From JBBQXK01 sp038209775 (GTDB lineage: Bacteria > Pseudomonadota > Alphaproteobacteria > Rhodobacterales > Rhodobacteraceae), in the NCBI GenBank assembly GCA_038209775.1, contig JBBQXK010000093.1:1-8828 (forward strand): a stretch of DNA of 8,828 nucleotides, in the 5' to 3' direction. This document shows, in pieces, positions 1 through 4,639 of the stretch. Within the stretch, counting starts at the first letter, position 1, and each line of letters begins with the position of its first letter. Both the position numbers and the translations under genes were made by a program. Below the pieces are notes generated by a model that worked only from the letters and a program-made list of their open reading frames with translations, did not search any database and was not told the origin of the DNA.

Positions 1-38
1 ATCGCGGCATAGGTGGCGCGGGACAGGGTGGCGGGCAT
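1..38 (-). CDS. ureC: Urease alpha subunit, N-terminal fragment (runs off left edge)
   Basis: Only the first 12 codons are inside the window. They read MPATLSRATYAA, which fits the start of UreC, the catalytic subunit that binds the two nickel ions and hydrolyses urea to ammonia and carbamate in the cytoplasm. The identification is firm because the same 38 bases recur at 617-654, where they continue into the UreC-like motif MFGPTTG. The start is supported by a strong AAGGAG on the minus strand (complement of 45-50), 6 nt from the ATG. The upstream DNA is not the expected end of the preceding urease gene but a low-G+C islet, so this copy is detached from ureB by about 0.6 kb. Whether the rest of the gene is intact cannot be seen. 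Confidence 0.75.
   Translation of the reverse strand, partial: MPATLSRATYAA
1..38. repeat. Direct repeat of ureC 5' end, copy A
   Basis: Positions 1-38 match 617-654 without a mismatch. The match ends exactly at the ATG; the next bases differ (g versus c) and nothing upstream aligns. The repeat may continue beyond the left edge. It could come from a local duplication with insertion, or mark a contig end at a repeat. Confidence 0.9.
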
Positions 39-72
39 GGCGTGCTCCTTGACTTCTGTTCAACAGGTAACT

Positions 73-82
73 AACTGCAGTT
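73..82. promoter_or_regulatory. 10-bp perfect palindrome upstream of ureC
   Basis: AACTGCAGTT is a perfect palindrome 34 bp before the ureC ATG. Neighbouring bases (GTAACTAACTGCAGTT on the plus strand) resemble the kind of dyad bound by TetR-type repressors, but the second half is not extended. It could be an operator for the relocated ureC. The assignment is weak. Confidence 0.25.
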
Positions 83-148
83 CGGGCGCCAGTTGCTTCG
101 ACGCCAAGACCAAGCGACGTGGATCACAGATACTCAACTAGCAAACGC

Positions 149-160
149 TCAGTAAATCGC
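149..160. repeat. 12-bp flanking repeat, left copy
   Basis: TCAGTAAATCGC recurs exactly at 264-275, bracketing the 19-bp array. Each copy is followed within a few bases by ATCATC and a copy of the array unit, which suggests a longer ancestral duplicated block. Confidence 0.8.
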
Positions 161-170
161 ACGCACCATC

Positions 171-265
171 ATCAAGTTCGCATCCCATCATCAAGTTCGC
201 ATCCCATCATCAAGTTCGCACCCCGTCATCAAGTTCGCATCCCGTCATCAAGTTCGCATCCCGTC
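171..265. repeat. Five tandem 19-bp repeats
   Basis: The unit ATCAAGTTCGCATCCCATC starts at 171, 190, 209, 228 and 247. Units 1 and 2 are identical. Units 4 and 5 are identical to each other and differ from 1 and 2 at one base (A to G near the end). Unit 3 carries that change plus one other. A degenerate sixth copy lies at 283-301. The 12-mer TCAGTAAATCGC occurs immediately before the array region (149-160) and again at its end (264-275). There is no spacer, so this is not CRISPR, and 19 is not a multiple of three, so a repetitive protein is unlikely. An array of protein-binding sites (iteron- or operator-like) or a simple expansion are both possible. Confidence 0.9.
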
Positions 266-275
266 AGTAAATCGC
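264..275. repeat. 12-bp flanking repeat, right copy
   Basis: Second copy of TCAGTAAATCGC. It is followed by a diverged array unit at 283-301 (AAG changed to TAG and TTCG to CTCG), so the block downstream of the array appears older than the array units. Confidence 0.8.
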
Positions 276-361
276 TGTCATCATCTAGCTCGCATCCGCA
301 TCATATTGATATTTGATCGGATCCACAAAACTGTCGGTCCAAGAGTGTGAAGCACCGAACG

Positions 362-381
362 CCTTGTAGCCTCACAAGGAG
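362..381 (+). promoter_or_regulatory. Hairpin covering a ribosome binding site
   Basis: CCTTGT (362-367) and ACAAGG (374-379) form a perfect 6-bp stem around a 6-nt loop. The right arm contains the first four bases of the AAGGAG ribosome binding site (376-381) of the small gene at 391. In mRNA this would partly hide the site and reduce or condition translation, a common device in mRNAs for small toxic peptides. The pairing is visible; the regulatory role is inferred. Confidence 0.5.
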
Positions 382-390
382 TTTGACACT

Positions 391-471
391 ATGGAAGAGT
401 ATGCGTTTTGGCTTCGGTTGGGTGGGTTGTTGCTGCAAATTGTAGCACTCATCTTGAGTCGATTCAGTTGA
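391..471 (+). CDS. Small single-span membrane peptide, 26 aa (hypothetical, toxin-like)
   Basis: The gene starts at an ATG 9 nt after a consensus AAGGAG and ends at TGA, 5 nt before the terminator stem. The peptide begins MEEYAFWLRLGG and continues with a run of hydrophobic residues (about 11-22: GGLLLQIVALIL) before a short SRFS tail, so one membrane helix is predicted. It has no signal peptidase site. I do not recognise the family. Short length, a single span, a ribosome binding site inside a hairpin and a dedicated terminator match the general layout of type I toxin peptides, but short regulatory membrane peptides or a decayed gene end look similar. Its codons are richer in A+T than the neighbouring genes, as is the whole islet. 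Its orientation is opposite to the urease operon. No clear plus-strand promoter was found in 300-361. Confidence 0.5.
   Translation: MEEYAFWLRLGGLLLQIVALILSRFS
439..467 (-). promoter_or_regulatory. Candidate minus-strand promoter inside the small gene
   Basis: On the minus strand TACAAT (444-439) matches the -10 consensus at five of six bases and is preceded by TGC, giving an extended -10. CTGAAT (467-462) lies 17 nt upstream and matches the -35 consensus at three of six. A transcript would start near 432 and run leftward across the start codon and ribosome binding site of the 26-codon gene, then the repeat array and finally ureC, whose ATG is about 395 nt downstream. It could therefore make an antisense RNA, the relocated ureC transcript, or both. 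Prediction only. Confidence 0.4.
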
Positions 472-476
472 AAACT

Positions 477-507
477 AAGGGGGCGCTGAGAAGTGCCCCC
501 TTTCTTA
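477..507 (+). terminator. Strong intrinsic terminator, possibly bidirectional
   Basis: AAGGGGGC (477-484) pairs with GCCCCCTT (495-502). Two further pairs (G485-T494 and C486-G493) close a TGAGAA loop, and the stem is followed by TTTCTT on the plus strand. It sits 5 nt after the stop of the 26-codon gene. Read on the minus strand the stem is followed by AGTTTTC, so it may also stop transcripts coming leftward from ureB and the ureC stub. Confidence 0.8.
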
Positions 508-654
508 TTGGTGCTGCAATACTTCGCTTTTTGGCCGCGAGTTGCCAGCCATGTTCATCCTTAATGACAAGTTGGTATCGCCCAGACACACCCAGCCGCC
601 GGTGGTCGGGCCGAACATCGCGGCATAGGTGGCGCGGGACAGGGTGGCGGGCAT
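505..654 (-). pseudogene. ureC: Decayed 5' stub of ureC at the native operon position
   Basis: This reading frame starts 12 nt after the preceding operon gene, with GGAGG (complement of 660-664) 5 nt before the ATG, exactly where ureC is expected. It reads MPATLSRATYAAMFGPTTG like UreC, then GGWVCLGDTN where the family usually has GDRVRLxDTD. Restoring one base near 573-577 brings back LVIKDEH, close to the family's DLVIxVEx. Without it the frame ends at codon 50 after unrelated residues; full UreC is about 570 residues. Three of the apparent substitutions (R to W, R to C, D to N) fit C-to-T or G-to-A changes at CpG sites, as expected in neutral decay. The nickel and active-site regions are absent, so it cannot be functional. 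The changes are judged against remembered family consensus. Confidence 0.75.
617..654. repeat. Direct repeat of ureC 5' end, copy B
   Basis: Exact copy of positions 1-38, inside the ureC stub. The right end of the match coincides with the start codon. Upstream of it lies the native operon sequence with GGAGG. Confidence 0.9.
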
Positions 655-666
655 CGGGGCCTCCGG

Positions 667-990
667 TCAGGGGGTCTTGGGCAGTTTCGGGCCGCGTTTG
701 GAAAGGCGTGACGCGTTGGCGCGGGTCTTGGCGCGGACCGGCTTCAGCCCGGCCAGCGCCACGGCACCCGCCGATCCGCCCGCGATCATCACCCGCATCA
801 TCGCCTGCCCCGAGGCCAGCACCGCGTCGGATTTCTCCTGCACCATGCGGGCATCCTCGGCGGGGGGCACGTCCCACGCGCCGGCCATCCCGGCTACGCG
901 CATGGCGATGACGCGCTGCGCCTCGGCGATCATCAGGGTGGACTGGGTGGCCAGACGCATCGCCTGTTTGGGGGTCATGAAGGGGAACAT
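667..990 (-). CDS. Small Met/Ala-rich helical protein in the urease operon (hypothetical)
   Basis: The 107-residue protein lies between ureB (10 nt gap) and the ureC stub (12 nt gap), so it is co-transcribed with urease genes. The ATG at 990 was chosen; an in-frame ATG at 978 is possible. Residues 5-35 form an amphipathic alanine- and methionine-rich helix, followed by AWDVPPAEDARMVQEK and a second helix rich in small residues (about 55-82). The tail is strongly basic (KPVRAKTRANASRLSKR), and there are ten methionines. There is no signal peptide and no enzyme motif. The style recalls phasin-like small helical proteins that I associate with Rhodobacteraceae, but I cannot name a function. Its position suggests an accessory role in urease assembly or an unrelated passenger. 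Confidence 0.7.
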   Translation of the reverse strand: MFPFMTPKQAMRLATQSTLMIAEAQRVIAMRVAGMAGAWDVPPAEDARMVQEKSDAVLASGQAMMRVMIAGGSAGAVALAGLKPVRAKTRANASRLSKRGPKLPKTP

Positions 991-1000
991 GGCACGCTTT

Positions 1001-1306
1001 CTACAAGGCACCCGACACGCGGGCATTGAAGCCCCAGACATGGCGATGTCCGCCGTAAGGCACAAGGCGCACCTCGCGTGTCTGGCCGGGTTCGAACCGC
1101 ACGGCGGTGCCCGAGGCGATATCAAGGCGCATCCCCCGGGCCGCTTCGCGGTCAAACGACAGCCCTGCGTTGGTTTCGGCAAAGTGATAATGGCTGCCCA
1201 CCTGCACAGGCCGGTCGCCGGTGTTGGCGACCAGCAAAGTCACCACGGGGGCACCAGCGTTCAGCACGATCTCGCCTTCGGCGGGAAAGACCTCGCCCGG
1301 GATCAT
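1001..1306 (-). CDS. ureB: Urease beta subunit
   Basis: UreB is a structural subunit of the cytoplasmic urease complex (UreABC); it does not carry the nickel site. The 101-residue protein starts MIPGEVF, as most UreB do, and contains the family signature GSHYHFAETNAGLSFDR (residues 37-53) and the end motif GGHRHVWGFNARVSGAL, so it is complete at normal length. The ATG at 1306 was chosen over the in-frame ATG at 1312 because GGAG lies 6 nt before it and MIPGE is the conserved start. Its ATGA overlaps the stop of the upstream His-rich gene, which points to translational coupling. The next gene follows after 10 nt. Its normal partner ureC is displaced in this window. Confidence 0.96.
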   Translation of the reverse strand: MIPGEVFPAEGEIVLNAGAPVVTLLVANTGDRPVQVGSHYHFAETNAGLSFDREAARGMRLDIASGTAVRFEPGQTREVRLVPYGGHRHVWGFNARVSGAL

Positions 1307-1509
1307 CGCCATCTCCGCAAGACGGCCCAGCCTGCGCCGACGATCACCGCTGCGGTCAGCGCGATCCACAGGGTTTCCACCCCGTGCGGATGCAAATGCG
1401 GGCCTTCATGGGCGCGGGCCATGAAGGGCACCAGCAGGAACACCCCTGCCAGCAACAGCGCCCAAGGCCAGAGCGGGGCGGAACGAACAGCGCGGGTTTT
1501 GGCGGGCAT
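1303..1509 (-). CDS. Small His-rich exported or membrane protein between ureA and ureB
   Basis: This 68-residue protein begins MPAKTRAVRS, then has a hydrophobic segment (about 13-30) ending in FMARA, a plausible signal peptidase site. A short histidine-rich stretch AHEGPHLHPHG follows (His 34, 38, 40 and 42), then a second membrane helix (about 46-62) and a basic RRWR end. If cleaved, the mature protein would start with His and be a single-span protein with its histidines in the periplasm. The start at 1509 fits the 10-nt gap after ureA; a start further upstream would overlap ureA. The stop overlaps the ureB start. Sitting inside a nickel-enzyme operon, the His cluster suggests metal binding, loosely like the exposed N-terminal His motif of HupE/UreJ nickel permeases, but it is too short to be one. 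Function is inferred. Confidence 0.75.
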   Translation of the reverse strand: MPAKTRAVRSAPLWPWALLLAGVFLLVPFMARAHEGPHLHPHGVETLWIALTAAVIVGAGWAVLRRWR

Positions 1510-1519
1510 GGGGGGCCTT

Positions 1520-1822
1520 TCAGCGGATCGGGTGGTGGACGGTGACAAGTTTGGTGCCGTCGGGAAAGGTCGCCTCGACCTGCACGGAATGGATCATTTC
1601 GGGGATACCCTCCATGCACTGCGCCGCCGTGATGACATGCGCGCCGGCCTGCATGAGGTCAGACACGCTGCGACCATCGCGGGCCCCTTCGACGACGAAA
1701 TCGCTAATCAGGGCAATGGCTTCGGGATGGTTCAGCTTGACGCCGCGCGCCAGCCTGCCGCGTGCCACCATGGCGGCAAGGCTGACCAGCAACTTGTCTT
1801 TCTCACGTGGGGTCAGGTTCAT
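1520..1822 (-). CDS. ureA: Urease gamma subunit
   Basis: UreA is the small structural subunit of urease. The 100-residue protein has the standard length and runs MNLTPREKDKLL at the start, HPEAIALISDFVVEGARDG in the middle (about 32-50), and ends with EMIHSVQVEATFPDGTKLV and VHHPIR, all hallmark UreA segments. It starts 9 nt after the ureD stop, with GAGGG in the gap as ribosome binding site. It is followed by the small His-rich gene rather than directly by ureB. Nothing in it looks damaged, so the structural genes upstream of the break appear to be under selection. Confidence 0.97.
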   Translation of the reverse strand: MNLTPREKDKLLVSLAAMVARGRLARGVKLNHPEAIALISDFVVEGARDGRSVSDLMQAGAHVITAAQCMEGIPEMIHSVQVEATFPDGTKLVTVHHPIR

Positions 1823-1831
1823 ATCGCGCCC

Positions 1832-2677
1832 TCATACCTGCCAGACACGGGGGACGGGACCGGGACGCAAGACCGCCAGCGCGCGCAGGATCTGGCGGCG
1901 GAGCGGCAGGCCGTCCCAGGCCAGACATCGCAGGATCAGCCGCCCGTCAAAGGCCGATGCACCGGCCTCGACGCCCGGTTCATCCAGCACGGCGTTCAGG
2001 GCGGGCAGGCGGTCGGCGGCCTGCGGGTGGATCAGCGCCATCGTGCCCATCGCCCTAGCACCACCCAGCATCGCGGGATTGCCCGCGCGGGTCAGGGTGC
2101 GGGTGTCGATCTCAAGGGGTTCGGCCCAGAGCGGCTGGCCATCGCGCCGGATCATGCGGGTGTCGCGGAAATGCAACCCGGTCACCGTCTCGCCCATGGC
2201 ATGCCGCCCGAGGATGACGGCTTCAAGGAACAGGCACCCGGCACCGAGGCCAAGGTCCACCCGGATGTCGCGGTCAAGGGCGGTTCCGTCGAACAGGATC
2301 GTCTCCTGCGGCAGCCAGTCGAGCCAACCGCCCGCACCGACCGTCAGGCGCACCTCGGCGCGCGCAGTGCCGGTGGTGCTGCGATAGGCACGCTCGGCGG
2401 TCTGGGTGGTGGCGGTGGCGTGGGTCCGGGGGGCGAGGGTCAGAGCGTAGTCCAGCCGGTCGCCACCCGTAAGCCCGCCCGAGGTATTGAGGAACACAAC
2501 CTCGGTCACCGGGCCAACAACGCGTGGCAGGATGGCCTTGGCAGACCCCTGCTGATGCAGGTCAGCGACGACGGCGCGGCCATCCCGCCCGGCAGCCAAC
2601 GCCACCGCCGCGCGCCCCTTGGCACGTTGCAGCGGGGCGGCAACCGGGAGCGCGTCAAGCGTGTGCTGCGTATCCAT
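1832..2677 (-). CDS. ureD: Urease accessory protein UreD
   Basis: UreD (UreH) binds apo-urease and, with UreF and UreG, delivers nickel to the active site. The 281-residue protein starting MDTQHTL has the normal family length. It carries the signature NTSGGLTGGDRLDY (about 64-77) and TTQTAERAYRS (90-100), then GWLDWLPQETILFDG, all typical of UreD. The frame can be extended to a TTG at 2737, but the added 20 residues do not look conserved, so the ATG at 2677 is preferred. Its ribosome binding site is weak (AGGA touches the ATG). It is the first gene of the operon in this window; ureEFG would be expected beyond the left edge. Confidence 0.94.
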   Translation of the reverse strand: MDTQHTLDALPVAAPLQRAKGRAAVALAAGRDGRAVVADLHQQGSAKAILPRVVGPVTEVVFLNTSGGLTGGDRLDYALTLAPRTHATATTQTAERAYRSTTGTARAEVRLTVGAGGWLDWLPQETILFDGTALDRDIRVDLGLGAGCLFLEAVILGRHAMGETVTGLHFRDTRMIRRDGQPLWAEPLEIDTRTLTRAGNPAMLGGARAMGTMALIHPQAADRLPALNAVLDEPGVEAGASAFDGRLILRCLAWDGLPLRRQILRALAVLRPGPVPRVWQV

Positions 2678-2905
2678 TCCTGCAATCGACCACCGAGCCC
2701 CGGCCTGCGCAACGCGGTGACAGGAGGGTGGCGGCAAAGGGCAGCATTGACTGCCTATTTTTCGGGCGCTGCGTGATGAGGTGCGCGATTGGGTGGCGAC
2801 GTGCGAACGGCGCGGTCCGCGATTTCGTGAGCCATGTCCTCGACCAGTGCTTGCCCGGTCAAGCGCTGCCGTGCGCGGAATCGCCTGAACCTGCGCAGCG
2901 GCGGC

Positions 2906-2929
2906 ACCGGAGTTTTCGAAAACTCCGGT
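2906..2929. repeat. 24-bp perfect palindrome
   Basis: ACCGGAGTTTTC is followed directly by its reverse complement GAAAACTCCGGT. In RNA it would form a hairpin with a tight TTCGAA turn. It lies 37 bp beyond the kpsE stop on the side where kpsE transcription ends, so it may act in termination or mRNA end protection, although no T-tract follows the stem. It resembles extragenic palindromic elements. Confidence 0.85.
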
Positions 2930-2930
2930 C

Positions 2931-2950
2931 CGATTTCTGCGAAGAAATCG
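2931..2950. repeat. Second hairpin, 8-bp stem with GCGA loop
   Basis: CGATTTCT and AGAAATCG form a perfect stem closed by GCGA, a GNRA-type tetraloop on the plus strand. It starts one base after the 24-bp palindrome and ends 15 bp from the kpsE stop. Together the pair probably forms the 3' end of the kpsTE transcript or a REP-like unit. Confidence 0.8.
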
Positions 2951-2965
2951 TTCCTGTCCCTTCGG

Positions 2966-4639
2966 TCAGCCCGAGATCTGTTCGCGCAGGATCGCCGCCG
3001 TCATCGACAGCATCAGGTAGATGCCCGCAAACACCAGCAGGGCCACCATCGAACTCTCGAACGCACGGGGATAGGTCGCCTCGTCGGGGGGCACGGGGCT
3101 GACCGAAAGGGACAGATACCGCACCTGCCGGTTGGCCTCGACCCGGGCGGACTCCATGGATTGCAGCGACTGCGCCAGCAGAAGCTGGCGGGTCTGGACG
3201 TCAGCCTGCGCCACCAGAAGATCGCCCTGCACCTTGGCCAGTGACTGGCCGGTGTCGCTGTCTTCGGTCAGCTTGGAACGCAGCGTCGCAATTTCGGATT
3301 GCAGCGCGCCGATGCGGCGGATCAGCGGGTCCATCCGGCTTTGGTTCGGATTGGCGTTGGACTGCATCTGGTCAAGCGACAGCTTGTCCTGCGTCAGAAG
3401 CGTCTCAAGTTGGCTGATCTGTGCGGTGATAAGCTGCACCTCGACCTCAGACGACAGCACCTTGTATTGTTCCTGCAGTTCCACGACGCGGCGCTGCGAG
3501 GCCAGCATGTTGACCTCGGATTCTTCATAGCTGTCGCGGGCACCCTGCATCTGGTCGCCGCGCAGGCGCTTGGTCAACTGGTCAACCTGGCCCTCGGCAT
3601 AGCCGATCAAGGCGCGGGCAAACTCGGCCGATTTGGCGGGGTCGGCGGCGATCACCTCAAGCTTGATGATGCCTTCGGTGGGGTCATAGCTGATCAGGAC
3701 GTTGCGCTTGTAGGTCTTGTATGCGGCCTCAGACGTGGCCCCTTCGTCAAGCCGCTGGATCGGATCGATCGCGGGGTCAGAGAAGTGGGCGACAAAGCCG
3801 TGGTCGGCATCAAGCCGCTGCATCGCCTCGCGGGATTGCAGGTAGCCCTGCACGGCGATGCTGTCTTGCGAGTTGGCAAGGGGAGAGCCCTGGAACAGCC
3901 CGCCAAGGCCGCTGCCGGCGGCGGAAGGGCTTGCCGATTGCTGGATCACGAATTCGGACTTGGTCGCATAAAGAGGTGTCGCCACCATGTAGAAGTACCA
4001 TGCACAAAGCATCGTCGGCACGCCCACAAAGAAGAACAGCCGCGCCGACAACAGCGCCGATTTGCGGCGGCGGCGGCGGGCGAGGTCGGCCTGCATCTTG
4101 AGGACTTCGCTGACGTGGCTGGCCTCGGCCCGCACCTCGGTCGAGGGCACCTGCACGGGGCGGTAGGCCTGCGGCAGTTGCGGACCCTCTGCGGGGTTGG
4201 CGGTGGTGGTCAGGGCGCGGCCAGGTACCGCGTCTTCCTCGTCCTCGGGATGGATGAGTTCGAGGATGCCGCCCCGCTGGAACGGGTCGATCCCGGCGCG
4301 GCGCAACAGGCGCACGGCGTCATAGTCGGAGGTTGCGGGCAGCCCGTGCTTGAGCGCCACACGGCGCGCCAGCCGCAACTGCCGGCCGGTCAGACCTTCG
4401 CGCCGGATGGCGTCAATTTCATCGGGTGCTGCCATTGGGGTGGCAAGGGCGGCAACCGCAACGGAACCGGCGCCGGACGCCGGGGCCGGGTTGCCTGCCG
4501 TCGCAAACCTCTGGTCGCCGAAGCCGTCCTCGGCCTCGTCGTCGAACAGCGTCTCAACCGGCGTCGGGGTTGCCGGTTCAGCGGCGGGAAACTCGGGACG
4601 GCGGATGCGGAACCGGGGCGCTTTCAGTGTCATAGTCAT
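2966..4639 (-). CDS. kpsE: Capsule polysaccharide export inner-membrane protein, KpsE/CtrB-type
   Basis: This 557-residue protein fits the PCP-2 family, which spans the periplasm and links the capsule ABC transporter to the outer-membrane exporter. One membrane helix lies at about 198-218, a long periplasmic part with coiled-coil-like helices at about 345-505 follows, and a proline-containing VSPVPPDEATYPRAFES precedes the second membrane helix (about 531-551) near the C terminus, the usual family layout. E. coli KpsE is about 380 residues; here an extra N-terminal cytoplasmic region of about 190 residues is present. It has a disordered acidic, Pro/Ala-rich part and a helical part (about 72-130, including LTGRQLRLARRVALKHG). 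The start overlaps the end of kpsT by 62 nt; a second ATG lies two codons downstream, and no strong ribosome binding site is visible for either. No kpsM or kpsD is in the window. Confidence 0.85.
   Translation of the reverse strand: MTMTLKAPRFRIRRPEFPAAEPATPTPVETLFDDEAEDGFGDQRFATAGNPAPASGAGSVAVAALATPMAAPDEIDAIRREGLTGRQLRLARRVALKHGLPATSDYDAVRLLRRAGIDPFQRGGILELIHPEDEEDAVPGRALTTTANPAEGPQLPQAYRPVQVPSTEVRAEASHVSEVLKMQADLARRRRRKSALLSARLFFFVGVPTMLCAWYFYMVATPLYATKSEFVIQQSASPSAAGSGLGGLFQGSPLANSQDSIAVQGYLQSREAMQRLDADHGFVAHFSDPAIDPIQRLDEGATSEAAYKTYKRNVLISYDPTEGIIKLEVIAADPAKSAEFARALIGYAEGQVDQLTKRLRGDQMQGARDSYEESEVNMLASQRRVVELQEQYKVLSSEVEVQLITAQISQLETLLTQDKLSLDQMQSNANPNQSRMDPLIRRIGALQSEIATLRSKLTEDSDTGQSLAKVQGDLLVAQADVQTRQLLLAQSLQSMESARVEANRQVRYLSLSVSPVPPDEATYPRAFESSMVALLVFAGIYLMLSMTAAILREQISG

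Larger units (their letters stand above)
39..560. other. Low-G+C islet splitting the urease operon
   Basis: This stretch lies between the two ureC starts and has no long gene on either strand. Hand counts of three 60-base lines (121-180, 301-360, 421-480) give 28, 26 and 26 G+C, about 45 percent, clearly lower than the surrounding urease and kps genes. It holds a 19-bp tandem array, a 26-codon gene with ribosome binding site and terminator, and the new upstream region of ureC. No transposase and no convincing terminal inverted repeats were found. The right boundary is uncertain because the ureC stub fades out between about 545 and 580. It is probably acquired DNA or a relic of a larger insertion. 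Confidence 0.65.
2678..2965. other. Intergenic region between kpsE and ureD
   Basis: No convincing gene is present. It holds the tandem palindromes at 2906-2950 and presumably the promoter of ureDAB, for which no clear hexamers were found; TTGACC at 2863-2858 (minus) has no good -10 partner. A 26-codon minus-strand frame (2755-2835, starting MAHEIADRAV) is open at its 5' side well beyond the ATG, but has only a poor ribosome binding site and is not called. Confidence 0.5.

Noticed and set aside
56..66. CTGTT-C-AACAG inverted repeat before ureC
   Set aside because: Only 5-bp arms with no extension; such repeats are frequent by chance.
171..265. CRISPR array
   Set aside because: The 19-bp units abut with no spacers and no cas genes are nearby.
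119..316. 65-codon plus-strand frame over the 19-bp repeats
   Set aside because: It begins with GTG, has no ribosome binding site, and its Ser/His-rich content is a by-product of the tandem repeat, whose unit length is not a multiple of three.
39..560. Intact insertion sequence
   Set aside because: No transposase frame, no terminal inverted repeats, and a 38-bp or longer repeat is too long for an ordinary target-site duplication.
2620..2632. Sigma-54-like TGGCAC...TTGC on the plus strand
   Set aside because: The GG and GC elements are too close for a -24/-12 promoter, and the site lies inside ureD on the wrong strand.
2678..2737. TTG start extending ureD by 20 codons
   Set aside because: The extra residues do not resemble UreD N termini, and the ATG at 2677 gives the normal family length.
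629..2776. 715-codon plus-strand open frame
   Set aside because: It lies opposite the urease genes and arises from G+C-rich codon bias; the minus-strand frames have clear UreA, UreB and UreD signatures.
2755..2835. 26-codon minus-strand frame upstream of ureD (MAHEIADRAV start)
   Set aside because: Ribosome binding site is poor and badly spaced, the codons upstream of the ATG are equally open, and no terminator or family match supports it.
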